This document shows, piece by piece, positions 1 to 5,283 of a DNA stretch of 7,162 bases. How positions within the stretch are numbered: the stretch's first letter is position 1; the number at the start of each line of letters is the position of its first letter. The position numbers and the translations under genes are program-made. The notes under the pieces are model-generated. The model saw only the letters and a list, made by a program, of their open reading frames with translations. It was not told the origin of the DNA and made no database searches. Location of the stretch: contig JAFAFN010000227.1 in assembly GCA_023423475.1 (NCBI GenBank), positions 1 through 7,162 of the forward strand, written 5' to 3'. Source of the stretch: Actinomycetes bacterium. Its GTDB lineage: Bacteria > Actinomycetota > Acidimicrobiia > Acidimicrobiales > Microtrichaceae.

Positions 1-1316
1 ACGTGGTCGCCGGCCTCCATGGCCAGGCGGTCTCCGCCGAACGAGAGGCTTCCGAGACCGAACTCCCAGCCGATCGCCTCTTCGATCAGCACCCGTTGGC
101 CGCCGGTGTCGAGGTCCATCGCGACGAGGGGCCCTGCGGTGTACTCGGCATCGCTGCCCGCATCCTCGACGTGCAGCGGCGAGAACATCACGTAGGTCCG
201 GCCGCCGAGCTGCCCGACCCCGAACAGCTGGTGCCAGATGCCCGGGTCGTCGTTGGCGACGAGTTGGACCGCTTCGTTCGCCCCTGCAGGAAGATGCCAG
301 ATGGACCGCTGTGCGGCGTCCGACGGCGGCTCGTACACGCGCTCGTAGGGGTCCGACGTCGATTCGCCCAGCGTGTAGATCAGTCCGCCCCTGCCGTCGT
401 CGAACGCCGCGGATGCTTCGTCGGGCAGCACCTCGGTGAACGTGCCGTCATCGGCACGGACCAGGATTCCCTCCGGTGTCGTTGCGATCACGCCGTCGAG
501 TTCGACCGCTGCGCCCACTGGTGCTTGACGACCCTTGCCGGTCGAGATGTCGAGCGCGTCGATGGTCGTGAGCGCCTTGGGAGCAGGCTTCACCTGCACG
601 ATCTGCTTCGGTGCGAAGCTCTCCCAACGCTCGCCCTCGAAGGTCGTCCGGTCGTCGATGTCTGCGGCATCCTCGGACGGTGGGAGCAGCGGGTTGCCAC
701 ACGAGCACTGAGTGCGTGGTGTGCCGTTCTCATCGACCAGCACCGGAGTTCCGGCCTGCAGGATCGAGGCGTAGCCGTTGGCCTCTCCACTGCGGTACGT
801 GTGGTTCGTGACAGCGGTGTCACGAGTGAGGACGACCGGGGTGAAGGACTGCACCGTCGCCGCAGCGGCTGCCGGTTCCACGCCGACGACGCTTGCCCAG
901 GCGGCTGCAGCATCGGGGTCTGCGAACAGCGCGGCTGCCAGGCGGTTCAGGTCGCACACGGGGCGTCCGCCTGTGACGGCATAGAGCCCGGCGGCATCGC
1001 CGCTGATTGGTGCGTCGCCGTCCTCCCGGACGGCGACCGAGCTCGCGAGCTCACGAAGCTCGTCGTCCGCGACGGTCACGATCGACTCGGTGAACGGGGC
1101 ATCGCTCCGGTAGGTGACCGGCTCCAGACGAACGGTCGCCACCACGGGGACGTCGGCGTCGGGTCCTCTCGTGGCGGTGTCGTCGGTGCCGCTTCCGCGG
1201 GTGAGTCCGATGGCGGCGACGACACCGAGGAGCGACGCCATGGCGATCACCGCGACGATTGCCGGCCAGAGCCGCGTGCGCGACGACGCGTCGACAGATC
1301 CACCAGCTTCGCTCAC
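1..1316 (-). CDS. Membrane-anchored DUF6777-like protein with C-terminal propeller-like region (partial, 3' end off window)
   Basis: The minus strand is open from a GTG at 1316 to the window edge (438 complete codons, no stop), with strong GC bias at third positions. The GTG is preceded by AGGAGG with a 7-nt spacer. Residues about 16-38 form one transmembrane helix after a short N-terminus, so the rest should lie outside the membrane. Residues about 107-250 match my recollection of the actinobacterial DUF6777 domain: VCDLNRL near 120, SFTPVVLTRDTAVTNH near 157-172, a Y-x-S-I-L-Q-A-G-T-x-V-L-V-D stretch near 182-195, then CSCGNPL at 204-210 and an F-x-P-x-Q-I-V segment near 234-240. C121, C204 and C206 are the visible cysteines. 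From about 260 the sequence turns into short beta-strand units (ILVRADDG, LIYTLGES, SIWHLPAG, LVAMDLDTG) that look like blades of a beta-propeller, which is inference. The domain's function is not known to me. It is transcribed divergently from the kinase-containing cluster and may share control through the intergenic repeats. Confidence 0.88.
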   Translation of the reverse strand, partial: MSEAGGSVDASSRTRLWPAIVAVIAMASLLGVVAAIGLTRGSGTDDTATRGPDADVPVVATVRLEPVTYRSDAPFTESIVTVADDELRELASSVAVREDGDAPISGDAAGLYAVTGGRPVCDLNRLAAALFADPDAAAAWASVVGVEPAAAAATVQSFTPVVLTRDTAVTNHTYRSGEANGYASILQAGTPVLVDENGTPRTQCSCGNPLLPPSEDAADIDDRTTFEGERWESFAPKQIVQVKPAPKALTTIDALDISTGKGRQAPVGAAVELDGVIATTPEGILVRADDGTFTEVLPDEASAAFDDGRGGLIYTLGESTSDPYERVYEPPSDAAQRSIWHLPAGANEAVQLVANDDPGIWHQLFGVGQLGGRTYVMFSPLHVEDAGSDAEYTAGPLVAMDLDTGGQRVLIEEAIGWEFGLGSLSFGGDRLAMEAGDH

Positions 1317-1319
1317 GAT

Positions 1320-1330
1320 CCCTCCTCCTC
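1320..1330 (-). promoter_or_regulatory. Strong Shine-Dalgarno that fixes the GTG start of the DUF6777-like gene
   Basis: Read on the minus strand this is GAGGAGGAGGG followed by ATC and the GTG at 1316-1314. The core AGGAGG sits 7 nt upstream of the start codon. This is what selects the non-ATG start, since no ATG in frame lies nearby upstream. Confidence 0.8.
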
Positions 1331-1420
1331 GACACGGACGGTAGTCCAGTCGGTCACGTCCGATGCCAACACATCGGTTGATCCACCAGGAGTCTCGCCT
1401 CGGAACTCGTGGATACCGAT

Positions 1421-1472
1421 GGGGACGACTCCCCAGTGGCGAAGGGTGTGGGGAGTCGGGGACTGCTCCCCA
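1421..1472 (+). repeat. Pair of 15-bp imperfect direct repeats, GGGGAC(GA/TG)CTCCCCA
   Basis: Copies lie at 1421-1435 and 1458-1472. They differ only at the two central positions (GA versus TG) and start 37 bp apart. Each copy is itself partly self-complementary (GGGGA and TCCCC arms). Together with the inverted copy TGGGGAG at 1449-1455, this makes three copies of one heptamer in alternating orientation. Such spacing is what one expects of paired sites for a dimeric DNA-binding protein or of alternative RNA hairpins. Which of these applies cannot be decided from sequence alone. Confidence 0.65.
1426..1458. repeat. 10-bp perfect inverted repeat with 13-nt loop in the divergent intergenic region
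   Basis: CGACTCCCCA (1426-1435) and TGGGGAGTCG (1449-1458) are perfect reverse complements separated by 13 nt. No T-tract follows on either strand, so this does not look like an intrinsic terminator. It lies about 110-140 bases upstream of the minus-strand gene's start and 85-117 bases upstream of the plus-strand operon's start. It could therefore be an operator for either promoter or an RNA stem in a long leader. The right arm overlaps a competing pairing partner at 1466-1472. Confidence 0.75.
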
Positions 1473-1495
1473 TTCCGGCCGCCGGTGACGCTCCG

Positions 1496-1501
1496 TAGGT
1501 T
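1496..1501 (+). promoter_or_regulatory. Candidate -10 hexamer (TAGGTT) for the plus-strand operon
   Basis: TAGGTT fits the actinobacterial TANNNT pattern and lies 41 nt upstream of the ATG at 1543, giving a predicted leader of about 35 nt. There is no convincing -35 element 16-18 bases upstream, so the call is weak. It overlaps a short palindrome at 1498-1508. Confidence 0.3.
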
Positions 1502-1508
1502 GCCAACC
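1498..1508. promoter_or_regulatory. Palindrome GGTTG-C-CAACC, possible operator overlapping the -10
   Basis: Two 5-bp arms are perfectly complementary around a single central C. The site overlaps the candidate -10 at 1496-1501, a position where a bound repressor would block RNA polymerase. It is short enough to arise by chance in GC-rich DNA, so the regulatory reading is inference. Confidence 0.3.
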
Positions 1509-1510
1509 GT

Positions 1511-1525
1511 CCCACGAAGTGTGGG
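1511..1525 (+). other. Short leader hairpin CCCAC-GAAGT-GTGGG just before the ribosome binding site
   Basis: The 5-bp arms close a 5-nt loop, ending 5 nt before the GAGGGAG ribosome binding site of the secreted protein gene. In a transcript starting near 1508 it would be the main structure in the leader. It might affect translation or mRNA stability, which is inference. Confidence 0.35.
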
Positions 1526-1530
1526 CCGAC

Positions 1531-1537
1531 GAGGGAG
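1531..1537 (+). promoter_or_regulatory. Ribosome binding site GAGGGAG selecting ATG 1543
   Basis: GAGGGAG is followed by 5 nt and ATG 1543. A second in-frame ATG at 1555 has its own weaker GGAGAG upstream. The same ten bases (GAGGGAGATC) precede the lipoprotein gene's start at 3635. Confidence 0.6.
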
Positions 1538-1542
1538 ATCAC

Positions 1543-2319
1543 ATGGAGAGCTCGATGACCGCACCCAGACGGAGGCAGATGATGGTGGCAGGTGCCGCGC
1601 TGGCGGCTGCGCTGACCTTCGGCTCCGGTGCCGGAATCGCCGGAGCGGATGGGACGCAGACGCCGGTAGGTGCTCCGACGATCCGTCTGGGGGTCACCGA
1701 GTTCGGCGACACCAGGGTGCCGAACACGTCGCCCGCTCAGGAGTACTTCCGCCTCCCGGCGGTCCGCGCCGGGGACCTCGTCACCGTTGCTGCCCGAACC
1801 CCGCCCGGGGCTGGACGCCGCTGGGCATGTCTCGCCGCCGACGTCGACGGATTCAACTGGCAGCAAGAGGGATGCAACCTGGCGAATGCGGTCATCTTCC
1901 GTGAGTCAGGTTCCCGCATTCAGTTCCGTGCGAGCCGAGCGACGAACAACGCGTTCCTCCGGGTCTACACGACCTACGACTACGGCGCCTTCGAAGTGAC
2001 CGTCGAGCGGATCCAGCGGCAGGTCGGACTTGCTCTCTCGGCACCTGGATCGCTCCAGCCGAACGGCGCGGTGTCGGTCTCCGCCCGACTGACGAACGGG
2101 CAGTCGGTCCCCGACGGCCACCGGGTGCAGCTCGCCGCGCGCGTGAAGGGTCGCACCCACACCTACGTATCGACGACCCGTGGCGGGCGCGCGACCTTCC
2201 AGCTCAACTTGCCCGGCGACGCCGTCGGGTCGACGGCGACCCTGACCGCGCAGTCGCCCGAGACGTCGACGTATCAGGCAGCGTCGACCATCCCGGCGAA
2301 CATTCGCATCGTGAAGTGA
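1543..2319 (+). CDS. Secreted two-domain beta-sandwich protein (PPC-like plus Ig-like)
   Basis: The product is 258 aa. Residues 1-35 are a signal peptide: PRRRQMM, a hydrophobic Ala/Gly run, and a likely cut after A33-G-A35. The run of three arginines leaves Tat export possible. Residues about 45-155 carry features of a bacterial pre-peptidase C-terminal-like sandwich: EYFRLPAVRAGDLVTVAA near 67-84, and near the end a tyrosine-rich strand YTTYDYGAFEVTVE at 142-155. C96 and C111 may form a disulfide. Residues about 161-258 look like an Ig-like domain of the Big family, with alternating strands such as SVSARLTNG, VQLAARV and ATFQLNL, ending IRIVK. There is no catalytic motif, so a binding, adhesive or scaffold role is inferred. 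The start at 1543 is chosen over GTG 1519, which lies inside a leader hairpin and would spoil the signal peptide. It is the first gene of the plus-strand cluster, 35 nt before the RDD gene. Confidence 0.85.
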   Translation: MESSMTAPRRRQMMVAGAALAAALTFGSGAGIAGADGTQTPVGAPTIRLGVTEFGDTRVPNTSPAQEYFRLPAVRAGDLVTVAARTPPGAGRRWACLAADVDGFNWQQEGCNLANAVIFRESGSRIQFRASRATNNAFLRVYTTYDYGAFEVTVERIQRQVGLALSAPGSLQPNGAVSVSARLTNGQSVPDGHRVQLAARVKGRTHTYVSTTRGGRATFQLNLPGDAVGSTATLTAQSPETSTYQAASTIPANIRIVK

Positions 2320-2340
2320 TCCGTCGCGACCTGGGGTCAA

Positions 2341-2346
2341 GGGAGG
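2341..2346 (+). promoter_or_regulatory. Ribosome binding site GGGAGG selecting ATG 2355
   Basis: GGGAGG is followed by 8 nt and ATG 2355. It argues against an upstream GTG at 2316 that overlaps the previous stop codon and has no comparable site before it. Confidence 0.65.
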
Positions 2347-2354
2347 ACCTGAGG

Positions 2355-3581
2355 ATGTCGACGGCGCTGGTGTTGGACGAAGGGGATCGTCGCCTCACTG
2401 CACCCACTGCGTTGATCACCTGGGCGTGGGTGGTGCTGCTCGTCCCGACAGCCACGTCGATCATCGCTGCGGGGTGGGGTCCGTCCCAAGCGGTCGGCCA
2501 GGTCGGCTTCTTCGGCTGGGCGCAGCTCCAGCTCATCCTCGGCGTCGTCGGTGTCCAGTCGGACTGGAACGGCTACTCGAGGTCGTTCCTCGAGACGGTC
2601 GGTGGCGCGATGCTCGGCGGTGCGACGCTCGCCGTGTGGGTCGGGGCGATGATCTCGCTGCGTCGCCACGAGCTGGTCACCTCCGGGGCGGCGATGATCG
2701 TCTACGGCACGCTGGTGGTCATCGACGTCGTGTGGACCGGCGGAGGTCCGACGACGCTGCTCGAATCGTGGAACCGGCCATGGGTGGCTGCCCTGGTGGT
2801 CGGTCTTGTCTGGGCGACCGGAGTGGGACTGACGGTGGCGGGCGACCTGTGGCGACGCCGGCTCGGTGGCATCTCGACCGGGGAGGCGCACGCAGTGGCG
2901 ATCTCGGAGCGGCGCTGGGATCTGCAGCGACGCGTCGAGGACCAGCTGCGCCGATCCGCCGGTACGCCGTCGGCCGCCCAGGGAGCGGGCATCGTCGGAC
3001 AACTCGAGTCGCCCGAGTACGCGACGTGGGCCCGACGGGTTGCCGCACGTCTGATCGACTGGGTCTTCACCTTGCTCGTGTTCGTCCCAGTGCTGGTCGC
3101 AACCTGCGCCGCCGTCGCTGCCGTCGTGGGCGCCGATGCCGTCGTCGTGGTGATGATCGCCGTCTACCTCGACCTGGGTCTGTGGGAGCTCGTCTACTAC
3201 CTCGTCGGCGCGAGCCACGGCCAGACGGTCGGCAAGCGGATCGTCGGCATTCGGGTCTGCCGGGAGGACGGCAGCAGACTCGGTCTCGGTCTCGCCTTCG
3301 GGCGGCAGCTGGCCTCGCTGATCTCGACCCTTGCCTTCATGATCGGCTGGCTCGCGCCGCTGTGGACGCCGAAGCGTCAAACGTGGCAGGACCAGATGAC
3401 GAACACGATCGTGGTCGAGGACCGGTCGGCTCGCCTCGAGCGCCCTTCTGTCGTCTGGGGCCTGGTGTGGACCGTGATCAGTGGTCTGGTCGTCGCCGGC
3501 GGGCTTGCCTTCCTGATCAAAGGTGTGGACTTCTCCAGCTACGACAGCAGTGGTTACGAGACCAACGAGTGGGGCGACTGA
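2355..3581 (+). CDS. RDD-family polytopic membrane protein with extra N-terminal membrane domain
   Basis: The product is 408 aa. The C-terminal half contains an RDD domain (about 222-354): a membrane-entry segment with WARRVAARLID at 225-235, two further hydrophobic spans near 240-284, the conserved G-Q-T-V-G-K-R-I-V-G-I-R-V loop at 289-301, another helix near 317-336, and the closing W-x-D-Q-M-T-N-T-I-V-V at 344-354. D235 and D346 are candidates for the family's Asp residues. The N-terminal half adds about four hydrophobic segments (near 17-38, 80-101, 110-128 and 142-163) and a basic, probably cytoplasmic linker at 165-220. A last helix lies at about 366-388, followed by an acidic Tyr/Ser tail. 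RDD proteins are usually smaller and their function is mostly unknown, with transport roles proposed for some. The extra N-terminal domain is unusual and I do not recognise it. The gene sits between the secreted protein and the lipoprotein, probably in one operon. Confidence 0.88.
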   Translation: MSTALVLDEGDRRLTAPTALITWAWVVLLVPTATSIIAAGWGPSQAVGQVGFFGWAQLQLILGVVGVQSDWNGYSRSFLETVGGAMLGGATLAVWVGAMISLRRHELVTSGAAMIVYGTLVVIDVVWTGGGPTTLLESWNRPWVAALVVGLVWATGVGLTVAGDLWRRRLGGISTGEAHAVAISERRWDLQRRVEDQLRRSAGTPSAAQGAGIVGQLESPEYATWARRVAARLIDWVFTLLVFVPVLVATCAAVAAVVGADAVVVVMIAVYLDLGLWELVYYLVGASHGQTVGKRIVGIRVCREDGSRLGLGLAFGRQLASLISTLAFMIGWLAPLWTPKRQTWQDQMTNTIVVEDRSARLERPSVVWGLVWTVISGLVVAGGLAFLIKGVDFSSYDSSGYETNEWGD

Positions 3582-3624
3582 TGCGACCGCGAACGGCTGC
3601 CGCAGCGATGATGTGTGGAGGAGA

Positions 3625-3631
3625 GAGGGAG
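3625..3631 (+). promoter_or_regulatory. Ribosome binding site GAGGGAG selecting ATG 3635
   Basis: GAGGGAG is followed by ATC and ATG 3635, a rather short spacer of 3 nt. For the alternative in-frame ATG at 3644 the spacer would be 12 nt. An in-frame ATG at 3581, overlapping the previous stop as TGATG, has only a weak upstream purine run. Confidence 0.55.
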
Positions 3632-3634
3632 ATC

Positions 3635-4330
3635 ATGGGATCGATGACGACATGCCGGAACCGCTCCGCAGCGGGCACTCGGCTGGGAGCGCTCGTGGGT
3701 GCACTTGTGCTCACGTCGGTGTTGCTGGGGTGCGCTGGCGACCGCGACGACGCAGAGGGGGCGCCGACCTCGACCATCGAGGCGTCCACGAGCTCGACCA
3801 CGGCCTCGACAACTACCTCGACGACCACGGCCGCTGCCCCGGCCAGCACGACGACGCAGGCGCCGCCACCGCCGGTCGGGCCGCCCGTCACCGCGGTCCC
3901 GACCGATCAGAACGGGCGGGTCTTCGCGCTGATCGAGGGCTACGATCCGGCGGCGCGCACGCTCACCGTTGACATCGCGCAGTATCTCGGCGGCATGGAC
4001 TACTTCCGTCACCTCGCAGCGGATCCATCGACATGGACGGGCCTGATCTGCGGAGCCGAAGGGGTCGAGTACGACGGTTCCCAGGACCTCGCCGACTGCG
4101 GGACCCACGGTCAGGACCAGACGGTCATCAACGAGAACCCGAAACTGCGGACGCTGTCACTCGCCCCCGACGCCCGATTCGCCATCTCCGACGGGGCCAG
4201 CGGTGCAACCTTCCCGGCAAACGAGACCGAGTTCGCATCGTTCGTCGGTCGTAGCCCGTTGGGGAACACGTACTGGCTCGAGGTGCACGACGGCTGGGTG
4301 ACGTCCGTCGAGTTCCAGTTCTTCTCATGA
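3635..4330 (+). CDS. Secreted lipoprotein with Thr/Ser/Pro linker and a conserved C-terminal domain of unknown function
   Basis: The product is 231 aa. Residues 1-33 form a lipoprotein signal peptide: positive residues, a hydrophobic core and a VLLGC lipobox with the acylated cysteine at C33. A low-complexity linker of Thr, Ser, Ala and Pro runs from about 44 to 87 and would hold the domain away from the membrane. The C-terminal domain (about 93-231) starts GRVFALIEGYDPAARTLTVD and includes AQYLGG, a Cys pair (C139, C155) and INENPKLRTLSLAPDA near 165-180. It ends with a strand pair, TYWLEVHDGWVTSVEFQF. The D-x-A-x-R-T-L-T-V-D plus N-x-N-P-K-x-R-T-L pattern resembles one I have seen in uncharacterised actinobacterial exported proteins, but I cannot name a family. 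The start is chosen for its ribosome binding site and compact signal peptide; starting at 3581 would add 18 residues that do not suit a signal peptide. It lies 53 nt after the RDD gene. Confidence 0.85.
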   Translation: MGSMTTCRNRSAAGTRLGALVGALVLTSVLLGCAGDRDDAEGAPTSTIEASTSSTTASTTTSTTTAAAPASTTTQAPPPPVGPPVTAVPTDQNGRVFALIEGYDPAARTLTVDIAQYLGGMDYFRHLAADPSTWTGLICGAEGVEYDGSQDLADCGTHGQDQTVINENPKLRTLSLAPDARFAISDGASGATFPANETEFASFVGRSPLGNTYWLEVHDGWVTSVEFQFFS

Positions 4331-4375
4331 CGCGCAGCACGCCGGCGACCGGTGTCGGTCGTCCTTTGCACTGAC

Positions 4376-4381
4376 TACGAT
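4376..4381 (+). promoter_or_regulatory. Candidate -10 hexamer (TACGAT) for a leaderless transcript starting at GTG 4390
   Basis: TACGAT fits TANNNT and its last base lies 8 nt before the GTG, which is where transcription would start if the mRNA were leaderless. There is no Shine-Dalgarno before this GTG, and the -35 region (about 4353-4358) is weak. Leaderless genes with this geometry are common in actinobacteria. If real, the Cys-repeat protein and kinase can be expressed apart from the upstream genes. Confidence 0.4.
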
Positions 4382-4389
4382 GCGCTCCC

Positions 4390-5283
4390 GTGGGAGAGGG
4401 ACCTGCAACGGCGAAGCGAGTGGTCCTTCGGCGTCCGGCGATGCTCGTCGTGACCGCCTCCATCGTGCTGGTCGCGGTCATCGGCCTGGCAGGTCGTTCG
4501 ATCGAGCCGAACGACGCCGAGGCATCGACCCCCGCCGACGAGAGGGAAACGACCACCACCAGGCCGATGGACCCCGTCGAGCACGACGGCTTCCTGGCCG
4601 TGGCACAGTCGTCGTTCCCTGAACTCGACGTGGCCACGGCGGAGTGCATCGCCGACGGTGCGCTCCCGAAGCTGAGTCCGGCCATCGTCGCGACGATGCT
4701 GATGGACCGTGATGCGCCGCTGAAGACCACAGCGGACCAACGGGCCGTGCTCGGCGGAACGATCGACGAGTGCGTCGATCGGGCGACGGCTGTCGAGGTG
4801 GTCCTGCGACATCTCTCGCAGCTGTCGGCCCGAGCGCCGGTGTTCGTCGCTGGGTCGGACTTCTCGTATCCGGAGTGGCAGTGCGTCGACGAAGAGCTGG
4901 GGGAGTTCGCTGTCGGCGAGACGTTCTTCAGCCTCTACACCGCTCCGATCAAGTTCCAGCGGCAGCTCGTCGAGGTGGCCTTGGAGTGCGTCGACCCGTC
5001 GAGACTCACCAGCTGGCTGTCGGCATGGGTCGACTCGACTGCAGAGGTACTCCCGTCACCTTGGGAATCGAAGAATCCGAACGATGGGTGGCTCCTCGCT
5101 CCGCCCACACCGGGTCGGGACTGCGTCCTAGCGTCGATGCCACGAGACGACGACCGGGTCGCAGTCCTCGTCGAACAGGTCTTGTTGAGCGCGTCGTCAG
5201 CGCCGCTCGACGGAGAGCTCGACGAGCTGTCGTCGTGGTTCGAGTCGTGCGACATGCCGGCACCCCGGAGGTCGGGGGTGTGA
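4390..5283 (+). CDS. Single-pass membrane protein with a six-cysteine helical-repeat ectodomain
   Basis: The product is 297 aa from GTG 4390. A basic N-terminus (KRVVLRRP) precedes one transmembrane helix at about 17-35, so the remainder should be outside the cell. A short polar linker (residues 41-62) leads to an ectodomain with exactly six cysteines at 86, 128, 165, 200, 245 and 287, spaced 42, 37, 35, 45 and 42 residues apart. Most are in a C-(V/I)-x context (ECIADG, ECVDRA, QCVDEE, ECVDPS, DCVLAS), the mark of an internally repeated, mainly helical module probably closed by disulfides. The same pattern occurs in the ectodomain of the kinase encoded immediately downstream, including C-x-D-P-x-x-L-T (200-207) and FESC (284-287). 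No enzyme motif is visible. The last codon and stop overlap the kinase start (GTGA), implying translational coupling. A co-receptor or ligand-binding partner of the kinase is the inferred role. The start lacks a ribosome binding site and is the least certain in the cluster; ATG 4441 would cut into the membrane segment. Confidence 0.82.
   Translation: MGEGPATAKRVVLRRPAMLVVTASIVLVAVIGLAGRSIEPNDAEASTPADERETTTTRPMDPVEHDGFLAVAQSSFPELDVATAECIADGALPKLSPAIVATMLMDRDAPLKTTADQRAVLGGTIDECVDRATAVEVVLRHLSQLSARAPVFVAGSDFSYPEWQCVDEELGEFAVGETFFSLYTAPIKFQRQLVEVALECVDPSRLTSWLSAWVDSTAEVLPSPWESKNPNDGWLLAPPTPGRDCVLASMPRDDDRVAVLVEQVLLSASSAPLDGELDELSSWFESCDMPAPRRSGV
5267..5271 (+). promoter_or_regulatory. Ribosome binding site GGAGG for the kinase, inside the upstream gene
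   Basis: GGAGG lies 8 nt before GTG 5280, within the last codons of the Cys-repeat protein gene. It fixes the kinase start at the GTGA overlap although the frame stays open much further upstream. Confidence 0.75.

Noticed and set aside
1402..1425. ECF sigma-type promoter beginning GGAAC at 1402
   Set aside because: No CGTC- or GTT-like -10 element lies at the expected 16-18 nt spacing.
1426..1471. Intrinsic terminator between the divergent genes
   Set aside because: The stems are strong but no T-tract follows on either strand, and neither flanking gene ends here.
3..1904. Very long plus-strand open frame of about 630 codons
   Set aside because: It is antisense to the DUF6777-like gene and then out of frame with the secreted protein gene. 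The translation is Arg/Gly-rich without domains, while the minus frame has a ribosome binding site, a membrane helix and a recognisable domain.
2337..3380. Minus-strand open frame of 347 codons
   Set aside because: It is antisense to the well-supported RDD gene, very rich in charged residues, with no domain and no ribosome binding site.
2426..3634. Upstream extension of the lipoprotein frame back through the RDD gene
   Set aside because: This part is an out-of-frame reading of the RDD gene. The true product begins with the lipoprotein signal peptide at 3635.
3581..3634. Lipoprotein start at ATG 3581 overlapping the RDD stop (TGATG)
   Set aside because: It would add 18 residues, including charged GGEREI, before a complete signal peptide, and has a weaker ribosome binding site than ATG 3635.
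3774..3893. Tandem repeat or mobile element remnant suggested by repeated tcgac/acgac units
   Set aside because: It is the codon-level reflection of the Thr/Ser/Pro linker in the lipoprotein; the frame is uninterrupted.
4770..5279. N-terminal extension of the kinase frame
   Set aside because: It overlaps the Cys-repeat gene in another frame and reads as Arg/Gly-rich noise. GGAGG plus the GTGA overlap place the start at 5280.
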